From IMG/VR virus record IMGVR_UViG_3300005525_000010, positions 1 through 38,956 of that record: 38,956 bases of DNA. The stretch is one strand, 5' to 3'. Both the position numbers and the translations under genes were made by a program. Positions 8,754 through 13,485 of the stretch are shown here, in pieces. Below the pieces are notes generated by a model. The model saw only the letters and a list, made by a program, of their open reading frames with translations. It was not told the origin of the DNA and searched no databases. Position 1 is the first letter of the stretch; each line of letters starts with the position of its first letter. Source of the stretch: a virus.

Positions 8754-9194
8754 CTATTTGCTCCCTCCGAAGGCTCCGAGGAGGGCACCCGATACCGATA
8801 ACTCCTTCCCTCCTTTGCCCGTGTGTTCGAGTTGTGCGCGGGCAACGTAGCCTCTCGTCCGTTCAAGCAACCATCCAGCAGATTGCCAATTGGCTTCCCC
8901 GTTGATGATGCGGCGCTGCAGGGTCAATTCCCCCTCTGCCCGGGCTTGGTCAAGTTCCATCTGGAAGGCCGGGTTGGCGTTGATCCATCGGGCCCATTGC
9001 GTTTGGTTACCAGCGGGGAATCCACACAAGATTGCGATGCGATCGATCGGCATCCCGTATTGCGCCGCTTCCAGCGCCTTCCTTTTTACATCATCTGACA
9101 GGCGCATTTTGGTTCCCTTCTCCGGCTTTGCCCGGAGCCTAGGTTTCTCCCCCCTTTCAACCTGGATGACCGCCGTTTCCTTCCCCTTCGCCAT
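8754..9194 (-). CDS. terS: Terminase small subunit (DNA-binding)
   Basis: A 146-aa protein upstream of terL. The N-terminal 40 residues are basic, then MRLSDDVKRKALEAAQYGMP and IDRIAILCGFPAGNQTQWAR form a helix-turn-helix-like unit followed by oligomerisation-type helices. This is the usual TerS plan of recognising phage DNA and recruiting the motor. The start at 9194 is chosen over a longer frame reaching 9380, whose extra 62 residues are Arg-rich and cross the control region of the plus-strand block. A G-rich GTGGGGGA precedes the ATG. The assignment rests on position plus the HTH. Confidence 0.75.
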   Translation of the reverse strand: MAKGKETAVIQVERGEKPRLRAKPEKGTKMRLSDDVKRKALEAAQYGMPIDRIAILCGFPAGNQTQWARWINANPAFQMELDQARAEGELTLQRRIINGEANWQSAGWLLERTRGYVARAQLEHTGKGGKELSVSGALLGAFGGSK

Positions 9195-9210
9195 TCCCCC
9201 ACTTTGCCCC

Positions 9211-9238
9211 ACAAAGTATGCCCCTTGAAATACTTTGT
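9211..9238. promoter_or_regulatory. Operator-like perfect dyad in the divergent control region
   Basis: ACAAAGTAT and ATACTTTGT form perfect 9-bp arms separated by 10 bp. A further half-site ACTTTG lies at 9201-9206, giving ACTTTG-CCCCA-CAAAGT on the left. The dyad lies between the terminase operon (leftward, start 9194) and the first plus-strand gene (9316), where a repressor or activator site would be expected. The protein that binds it is unknown. Confidence 0.5.
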
Positions 9239-9247
9239 CGTTTCCTA

Positions 9248-9280
9248 TTGACTCCCGTCGTCTCCTGTCGCATCCTGTCG
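9248..9280 (+). promoter_or_regulatory. Putative promoter overlapping three 10-bp tandem repeats
   Basis: TTGACT (9248-9253), a 17-bp spacer and CATCCT (9271-9276) form a sigma70-like layout with a poor -10. Overlapping it are three consecutive 10-mers, ACTCCCGTCG, TCTCCTGTCG and CATCCTGTCG (9251-9280), each ending CYGTCG with one-helical-turn spacing. This would drive the plus-strand block starting at 9316. The repeats could be activator or replication-initiator sites. No experimental support is available. Confidence 0.4.
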
Positions 9281-9315
9281 CCCGTGCTCCCACTAGTCGG
9301 AGCCTCCAAAACACC

Positions 9316-9429
9316 ATGCAAACCCTCAAATCCCTACTGTACGCGCTCGCCTTCCTCATCGGGGCCGCGCTTGTGATCACCGCCTTGGCGCTCTGCTTCC
9401 TTCACCTCATCATCGGAGGTGCCCTGTGA
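9316..9429 (+). CDS. Small single-span membrane protein
   Basis: A 37-aa protein starting MQTLKSLLYALAFLIGAALV, with one long hydrophobic segment covering nearly the whole chain. The stop overlaps the GTG of the next gene (GTGA). The ATG follows TCCAAAACACC without a Shine-Dalgarno. It is the first gene of the plus-strand block. The role is unknown; possibilities include a membrane-modifying early protein or a holin-like peptide. Confidence 0.5.
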   Translation: MQTLKSLLYALAFLIGAALVITALALCFLHLIIGGAL

Positions 9430-9662
9430 AATACTCAATCCACTACAACCACACCTCGACCCAGACGGCCTCGACCTATCGTGAAGCGCGGCGGGCGGTC
9501 CGCCGTGAGGCTCGCATCCGCTGCATGCTCGGCATGACGATTCGGCTCCGTTCGGTCAAATGCGACGACGGCGAATACCTTTACTTATCCACCGCCGATC
9601 TTCGCCGGGATGGTGACGGGTCCCGCGCCTTCGCGGTCATTAACAAAGGAGGTGTCCTGTGA
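9426..9662 (+). CDS. Small basic protein, unknown
   Basis: A 78-aa protein starting with GTG, preceded by a clear GGAGGT and overlapping the upstream stop (GTGA). The middle (YREARRAVRREARIRCML) is strongly basic and helical, followed by a beta-prone YLYLSTADL. The same start signal, GGAGGTG then GTG, is reused by the next gene. This suggests coordinated translation of the small genes at the beginning of the block. No family is recognised. Confidence 0.6.
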   Translation: MKYSIHYNHTSTQTASTYREARRAVRREARIRCMLGMTIRLRSVKCDDGEYLYLSTADLRRDGDGSRAFAVINKGGVL

Positions 9663-10279
9663 AGTACCGCCTCGGCTTTTCAATCGTCGCCAGCTTCTCA
9701 GGTGAGCACCCGGACCTGTGCGAGTGGCATCCCTGCGAGACAACCCTTCCGGATGTCCTGCGGGAATGGCCCGGACTTCCGGTCGAACCATCGGAACCTT
9801 TCGACTCGGAGTACAACTATCTTGCAAAGGAAGGTTCGATCCCACGGGCCATCCTTGACCGACTGGACAATGTGCGCGGGGAAACCCGTTTTCAGATTTG
9901 CCGGAAGCTCAAAGAGAAGTTCGGGCGCGAGGCCTTCTGGGCATGCATCTCGGATGTTCAAATGTCCGGTATCTTTGACCGGGAGACTGCGTTCAAGTTC
10001 TTGGATTCAATCGGCGCGGGATTCGAGACAACCCAGACGATGGGAACCATTGGCGGGCCACTTGGACACTGGTGCCCCGACTTCGCGTTTAACGTGCAAT
10101 CTCAGGTGCTCATCTCATCGATCCGATTGACTCCGGTGCTGTGCACGGTGTCCGAGTCCGGAGAGCTTGAACCGGTGCGCCCGCCGTCGGAGTGGCAGTG
10201 GGAACGGTTCGCGGACTTGTTCAAACGGTTCGATTGCTTCGACCTAGCCCGTCAGGGCCGTGCGATTGACGCGCATTGA
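9659..10279 (+). CDS. Unknown 206-aa protein of the plus-strand block
   Basis: A 206-aa protein starting with GTG, with a textbook AAAGGAGGTG 5 bases upstream and a GTGA overlap with the preceding stop. The sequence looks globular: LCEWHPCETTLPDVLREWPG near the N-terminus, FQICRKLKEKFGREAFWACI in the middle, and a Trp-rich end (PPSEWQWERFADLFKRFD). There are scattered Cys and Trp residues but no CxxC pair or nucleotide-binding loop. No family is recognised. It is the longest unknown protein in this cluster and may define its function. Confidence 0.65.
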   Translation: MKYRLGFSIVASFSGEHPDLCEWHPCETTLPDVLREWPGLPVEPSEPFDSEYNYLAKEGSIPRAILDRLDNVRGETRFQICRKLKEKFGREAFWACISDVQMSGIFDRETAFKFLDSIGAGFETTQTMGTIGGPLGHWCPDFAFNVQSQVLISSIRLTPVLCTVSESGELEPVRPPSEWQWERFADLFKRFDCFDLARQGRAIDAH

Positions 10280-10349
10280 TTCTCCGTCCGGTGCCATGGG
10301 GGCAACTCCGTGGCATCTGGCGGGCAATTACCGCCCGATTCAAAACATC

Positions 10350-10658
10350 ATGAAAACCACAGTAACCAGTTACCAATTCGTCGAAGCTTTCCGCGCCTGC
10401 GGGAGGGAAACCCAATTCTCCCGCCCCGCTCTTTTCGCGCTCTTTGAGTACCTCGAAGACTACGAAGACTCTTGTGGGGTGGAGCTTGAGCTAGACCCCG
10501 TTGGAATTTGCTGCGAATGGGCGGAGCATGACAGCGCCATCCTTGCCTCGAAGGAATACGGCCAAGAGTTCTCGGATGAGGAGGAGGCGCTGGAGTGGCT
10601 CCGTGATCACACGCAGGTTGTGGAATTCGAAGGCGGAGTGGTCATTCAACTCTTCTGA
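10350..10658 (+). CDS. Acidic small protein with a phage-type helical fold
   Basis: A 102-aa, strongly acidic protein (FEYLEDYEDSCGVELELDPV, then EEEALEWLRDHTQVVEFEGG). The pattern of an N-terminal helix followed by EYLEDYEEs and GICCEWAEHDS recalls a common small phage/plasmid family of unknown function, in which the middle reads like a CEW-x-EY motif. The ATG at 10350 is preceded by TTCAAAACATC with no Shine-Dalgarno. The high net negative charge would also suit a DNA-mimic inhibitor, which is speculation. Confidence 0.65.
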   Translation: MKTTVTSYQFVEAFRACGRETQFSRPALFALFEYLEDYEDSCGVELELDPVGICCEWAEHDSAILASKEYGQEFSDEEEALEWLRDHTQVVEFEGGVVIQLF

Positions 10659-10662
10659 GCCG

Positions 10663-10764
10663 ATGAACGACCTTTTTCGCGCCCTCGGCTGGCTCCTCCT
10701 CGGTCTCTTGTGCGCCGGTGCAATGGTGTCCATTGCCCTAGCCGGGAGCATTGCCAGCGCCTAA
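10663..10764 (+). CDS. Small membrane peptide
   Basis: A 33-aa peptide that starts four bases after the preceding stop: MNDLFRALGWLLLGLLCAGA, then MVSIALAGSIASA. One hydrophobic helix makes up almost all of it. An intrinsic terminator follows within 21 bases, so it closes the first plus-strand unit. Its reality is uncertain because of its size. Confidence 0.4.
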   Translation: MNDLFRALGWLLLGLLCAGAMVSIALAGSIASA

Positions 10765-10784
10765 GGCTCCCCGTTCCCCGTCGC

Positions 10785-10819
10785 GCCCCGTAGGTTCACC
10801 CCTGCGGGGCTTTTCGTTT
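10785..10819 (+). terminator. Intrinsic terminator of the first plus-strand unit
   Basis: GCCCCGTAGG (10785-10794) pairs with CCTGCGGGGC (10801-10810) around a TTCACC loop with one T-G wobble, followed by TTTTCGTTT. This is a canonical rho-independent layout just after the 33-aa gene. Confidence 0.75.
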
Positions 10820-10832
10820 CCTAGTGGGCCAC

Positions 10833-10916
10833 ACTCCCCCATTCCTCCCCCATTCCTCCCCCTTCCTTCCCCCTTGCCCCCTTCCGGACCCTGCCTCCCC
10901 CCGTTCCCCCTTCGCC
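10833..10916 (+). repeat. Polypyrimidine tract with tandem C-rich repeats
   Basis: About 84 bases almost purely C and T on the plus strand. They begin with tandem CCCCCATTCCT (10836-10846), CCCCCATTCCT (10847-10857) and CCCCCTTCCT (10858-10867), then continue as decaying copies. It lies in the 459-base stretch without a convincing gene (10765-11223). Such tracts can form triplex or other non-B DNA and are sometimes near origins or promoters. Confidence 0.7.
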
Positions 10917-10921
10917 AGGTT

Positions 10922-10966
10922 ATCGGACATCGAATGTCCTACCCCCCCATCGGACTCGCCATGTCC
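10922..10966. promoter_or_regulatory. Two tandem 18-bp operator-like dyads
   Basis: Site 1 (10922-10939) and site 2 (10949-10966) both begin ATCGGAC and end ATGTCC, each 18 bp, with starts 27 bp apart. Site 1 contains GGACAT-CGA-ATGTCC; site 2 extends to TCGGAC-N7-GTCCGA. Paired dyads of this type are typical regulator-binding sites. They precede the methyltransferase unit. A few short tandem pieces (TTCGGAATTCGGAA at about 11034) follow. Confidence 0.5.
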
Positions 10967-11223
10967 GACCCGTTCATGTGCCGCTCATGCCGGGCTATGC
11001 CCCGCCCGCCCATACCCCATACGAAGTTCGGAATTCGGAAATTAGAAATGCTAATGCCGTGGCACCGGGTGATGGAGCGGGATCGAGTGGGCCAAAGATG
11101 GTGCGCCGTTCTCCCCGTGGATGGAGCGGTCCAAAGAAATCCCTCCTCCTCCCCACATTTTCCCACTTGACGCCTGAGCATGGAGCGGTATGGTGGGCGC
11201 GCAACAACGAACCAACGAACGAC

Positions 11224-11592
11224 ATGAAACTCAACGAGATCAAAGAGGCGGTGCTGGCCGGCAAGACGGTGCATTGGAAGAACGGTGCGTATCGGGTGAT
11301 CTTCGATCCGACGCGTGGCAGTGTGATTGCCGGGTTCCTGATTGAGTGCGTCCTGAACGGGGACTGCACCGGTCTGACGTGGACCAATGGCGTGACCATG
11401 AACGGGGAGGAGTCGGACTTCTTCATCGCTCCGGAGCGGCTGGTGGCGACCTTCCGCAAGCCCTGCGGCGGCGTTGTGGTGGACAAGGATACTTACCACG
11501 AGCCGATGGCGGAGGCGCTTGAGGCTGCGGAGGAGGACGCGCACCGGTACGGGTGGGAGCTTGTGGGCGTGGAGGTGGCCTCAAACATTTAA
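11224..11592 (+). CDS. Small protein upstream of the methyltransferase
   Basis: A 122-aa protein. The N-terminal part (MKLNEIKEAVLAGKTVHWKN, then GAYRVIFDPT) belongs to a recurring mobile-element family in which a short helix is followed by a beta-barrel-like strand set. The GLTWTNGVTMNGEESDFFIA stretch fits the same fold. The C-terminal 40 residues (DKDTYHEPMAEALEAAEEDA) add an acidic helix. The ATG is preceded by GCGCGCAACAACGAACCAACGAACGAC... of which the last 18 bases are A/C-rich, and no Shine-Dalgarno is present. It ends 12 bases before the methyltransferase start. The function is unknown. Confidence 0.7.
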   Translation: MKLNEIKEAVLAGKTVHWKNGAYRVIFDPTRGSVIAGFLIECVLNGDCTGLTWTNGVTMNGEESDFFIAPERLVATFRKPCGGVVVDKDTYHEPMAEALEAAEEDAHRYGWELVGVEVASNI

Positions 11593-11596
11593 CACT

Positions 11597-12496
11597 ATGG
11601 GAGCATGGATAGTACCAAAACAATTACGCACATCAGTCTCTGCACCGGTTACGGAGGAATCGACCTTGGGCTTAGCAGAGTTATCCGAGATATGCGGACG
11701 GTTGCTTATGCGGAGATCGACTCATTCGCAATCGAAGTATTACTTACGCGAATGGAAGCGGGCCAAATTGAATCGGCTCCGATCTGGACTGATGTACGGG
11801 ATTTCCCGTGGGGATCGTTTCACGGAAGCGTGGACATCCTTAGTGCGGGATATCCGTGCCAGCCATTCAGCCATGCTGGGCTGCGACAAGGTGATGACGA
11901 CCCCCGGCATCTGTGGCCCCATATCAAGCGAGGGGTCGAAGCAATTCGACCTGCAATTATCTTTCTCGAAAACGTGGAGGGCCACATCTCGATGGGACTC
12001 TCCAGCGTCATCAGCGACTTGGAAGAGGTGGGTTACCGCTGTTCGTGGGGAATATTCAGCGCGGAGGAATGCGGTGCGCCGCATCGCAGGAACCGAGTCT
12101 TCATCGTTGCTACCGACACCGTGTGCGAACGAGGACAGTTTTCGGTTGAACGGATCAAGTCAGCAATCCAAGACGCTGGAAGCGATGGCACGGCGCGGAG
12201 AGCTGAGGACGGCGATGGGGAGTGGCACTGCATATCCTGCGGACAGGCTGTCTTTGGTGGGTGCGGATGCGACCATGGTGAATCTCGATGTCATCGATGT
12301 GGCGAGTGGACCTATCCGTTCTACTACAGCGCCAATGACGGCTGCTCCCATTGTGGAACCAGTTGGCCAATCTGGGGCGACACCGCTAGGTGGCCCGTTG
12401 TCCCCGTCCTTCGTGGAAGTGATGATGGGCATTCCAATCGGGTGGACCGCTTGCGACTCCTCGGAAACGGGGTCGTCCCAGCAACCGCCTCTCTAG
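11597..12496 (+). CDS. Overlapping second reading frame across the methyltransferase gene
   Basis: A 299-codon open frame, shifted by one base, that starts 8 bases before the methyltransferase ATG and covers all but its last 59 bases. The product (MGAWIVPKQL at the start, then SSSLLPTPCANED, GGPLSPSFVEVMMGIPIGWT and SSETGSSQ) carries LPTPxAxD and LxPxxVExxMGxPxGWT motifs. These recur, as I recall, in phage proteins annotated either as standalone ORFs or as the C-terminal part of cytosine methyltransferases. The same bases read in the other frame give the canonical motif VIII and IX/X segments. Long shadow frames are common here, so openness alone is weak evidence. Either an expressed overprinted gene or a conserved shadow fits. 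Confidence 0.4.
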   Translation: MGAWIVPKQLRTSVSAPVTEESTLGLAELSEICGRLLMRRSTHSQSKYYLREWKRAKLNRLRSGLMYGISRGDRFTEAWTSLVRDIRASHSAMLGCDKVMTTPGICGPISSEGSKQFDLQLSFSKTWRATSRWDSPASSATWKRWVTAVRGEYSARRNAVRRIAGTESSSLLPTPCANEDSFRLNGSSQQSKTLEAMARRGELRTAMGSGTAYPADRLSLVGADATMVNLDVIDVASGPIRSTTAPMTAAPIVEPVGQSGATPLGGPLSPSFVEVMMGIPIGWTACDSSETGSSQQPPL

Positions 12497-12555
12497 CCTT
12501 CAAAACCCTACTATCCGCTATCCACACACTCCACGGGCATCAAACGCGCTCCTAG
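11605..12555 (+). CDS. C5 cytosine DNA methyltransferase with zinc-ribbon insert
   Basis: A 316-aa Dcm-type enzyme transferring a methyl group from S-adenosylmethionine to cytosine C5. Motif I is SLCTGYGGIDLGL (11-23), motif IV SAGYPCQPFS (80-89) with catalytic Cys85, motif VI LENVEG (121-126), and motif VIII APHRRNRVFIV (158-168). The C-terminal RVDRLRLLGNGVVPATA (279-295) is the motif IX/X helix. Between VIII and IX the target-recognition region is short and Cys-rich: C209, C212, C220, C222, C229, C232, C247 and C250 form four pairs, a likely zinc ribbon. No restriction enzyme is adjacent, so it is probably an orphan that protects phage DNA. A second frame overlaps it almost fully. Confidence 0.92.
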   Translation: MDSTKTITHISLCTGYGGIDLGLSRVIRDMRTVAYAEIDSFAIEVLLTRMEAGQIESAPIWTDVRDFPWGSFHGSVDILSAGYPCQPFSHAGLRQGDDDPRHLWPHIKRGVEAIRPAIIFLENVEGHISMGLSSVISDLEEVGYRCSWGIFSAEECGAPHRRNRVFIVATDTVCERGQFSVERIKSAIQDAGSDGTARRAEDGDGEWHCISCGQAVFGGCGCDHGESRCHRCGEWTYPFYYSANDGCSHCGTSWPIWGDTARWPVVPVLRGSDDGHSNRVDRLRLLGNGVVPATASLAFKTLLSAIHTLHGHQTRS

Positions 12556-12634
12556 ACCCCTTCCCGCTCGATTGCGGGGCATCCACACCCCGCCACCCAA
12601 TCCCCCACTTCCACCCATCCACCCGAGGGTCCTG

Positions 12635-12699
12635 AAAAACCGCCGCCGAGCGCGGGGCGTCTTGAAACGCCCCCGCAGCGTCTCGGCGTTGCGGTTTTT
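12635..12699. terminator. Bidirectional intrinsic terminator after the methyltransferase
   Basis: AAAAACCGC (12635-12643) pairs with GCGGTTTTT (12691-12699), CGCCGAG with CTCGGCG, and the inner GCGGGGCGT with ACGCCCCCGC with one bulged C. The result is a long, GC-rich stem with an A-run before and a T-run after. It would terminate rightward transcription of the methyltransferase unit and leftward readthrough from the primase-helicase. Confidence 0.7.
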
Positions 12700-12701
12700 A
12701 A

Positions 12702-12742
12702 CTCCCTAAGAAGAGGGAGTGACAAGACTCCCTCTTAGGGAG
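12702..12742. repeat. Inverted repeat made of nested palindromes
   Basis: Left arm CTCCCTAAGAAGAGGGAGT (12702-12720), spacer GACAAG, right arm ACTCCCTCTTAGGGAG (12727-12742). Each arm is itself palindromic (CTCCC to GGGAG), so alternative hairpins or a cruciform can form. Two bases separate it from the terminator stem. Candidates are a replication structure, a protein-binding site or an RNA element. No T-tract follows. Confidence 0.6.
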
Positions 12743-12799
12743 GTAGGGGGATCTATGCTAACTTTCTGGGGTGCGCTGCAAAATCAACATTCGTTTATC

Positions 12800-12828
12800 T
12801 TGACCGTGAATCGTGCAAGACGCATTCT
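12800..12828 (+). promoter_or_regulatory. Putative promoter of the coiled-coil gene
   Basis: TTGACC (12800-12805), a 17-bp spacer and CATTCT (12823-12828). The ATG follows 9 bases later (12838), so a transcript from this promoter would have a very short or absent leader. The layout matches two other intergenic sites in this window (9248 plus strand; 23778 minus strand). Confidence 0.4.
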
Positions 12829-12837
12829 GTTCCTGCT

Positions 12838-13485
12838 ATGAGTTATCTGGAGAATGGTTCCACGCTTCGGTCGATGTTCCGGCTGATGCCCCCGCAACGC
12901 CACGATGCCGACCCGGATCGGTCCGAGGTTCTGGCCTACATAAAGGACAACCTGAGGTGTGAGCTTGGCCGGGCGATCCGTGCGTTCAATTCGATGCGGA
13001 ACAAGAAGTCGCAAGTCCTTGTGTATGACATGGTGCATCGGCAGTGGCGTGGGTGTGACTGGGTGCCGATGGAGGATGAGGACAAGGTATCGCTGCTCAT
13101 GAGGACCATCAACGATCTGAAGCGTGATGTCGCGTATCTGAAGACCTCGGTGAAGAAGCACGAGCGTCTGCTTGGCCAACTGGAGCGGAAGCGGTCGCGC
13201 AAACGCGAGAGGGAGGAGGAGGAGCCCGAATCCGAGGCTGAGGTTCAGGAAGAGAAAAGCTCCCCGGATGTAAATTCCGAGGAGCTGAAGCGATTGGAGT
13301 TGGAGAATGAGAAGGATGAAAACTTTCGCAAATTGCAGGAAGCGACTAAGGACCCCGCCTTTTGGGATAACCTCCCTTCCTACCACTCGGTTCCTTCAAC
13401 TGAGCCCCTGTCATCACCATCGGGTTCCACTGGTCCCACACGATTCCGTTGGGAGAGTGCTGAAGGTTTAGTGCCGATGCCGTGA
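12838..13485 (+). CDS. Coiled-coil protein convergent with the primase-helicase
   Basis: A 215-aa protein. The N-terminal half looks globular (MSYLENGSTLRSMFRLMPPQ, later WRGCDWVPMEDEDK). A helical coil follows (LMRTINDLKRDVAYLKTSVK), then a very charged Lys/Arg and Glu stretch (ERKRSRKREREEEEPESEAE) and a Ser/Pro-rich tail. It overlaps the 3' end of the primase-helicase by 140 bases, tail to tail. The overlap is long for convergent genes, so the tail may be extra sequence created by extension. A DNA- or protein-binding regulator is possible, but no family is recognised. Confidence 0.65.
   Translation: MSYLENGSTLRSMFRLMPPQRHDADPDRSEVLAYIKDNLRCELGRAIRAFNSMRNKKSQVLVYDMVHRQWRGCDWVPMEDEDKVSLLMRTINDLKRDVAYLKTSVKKHERLLGQLERKRSRKREREEEEPESEAEVQEEKSSPDVNSEELKRLELENEKDENFRKLQEATKDPAFWDNLPSYHSVPSTEPLSSPSGSTGPTRFRWESAEGLVPMP

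Noticed and set aside
10934-11170. A short plus-strand frame starting MSYPPIGLAMSDPF inside the gene-free stretch
   Set aside because: Overlaps the operator-like dyads, is Pro/Arg/Met-rich and has no RBS; probably chance.
12784-13386. A 200-codon minus-strand frame opposite the coiled-coil gene
   Set aside because: Leu-rich and motif-free, while the plus-strand reading gives a plausible globular plus coiled-coil protein with a start near a promoter-like element.
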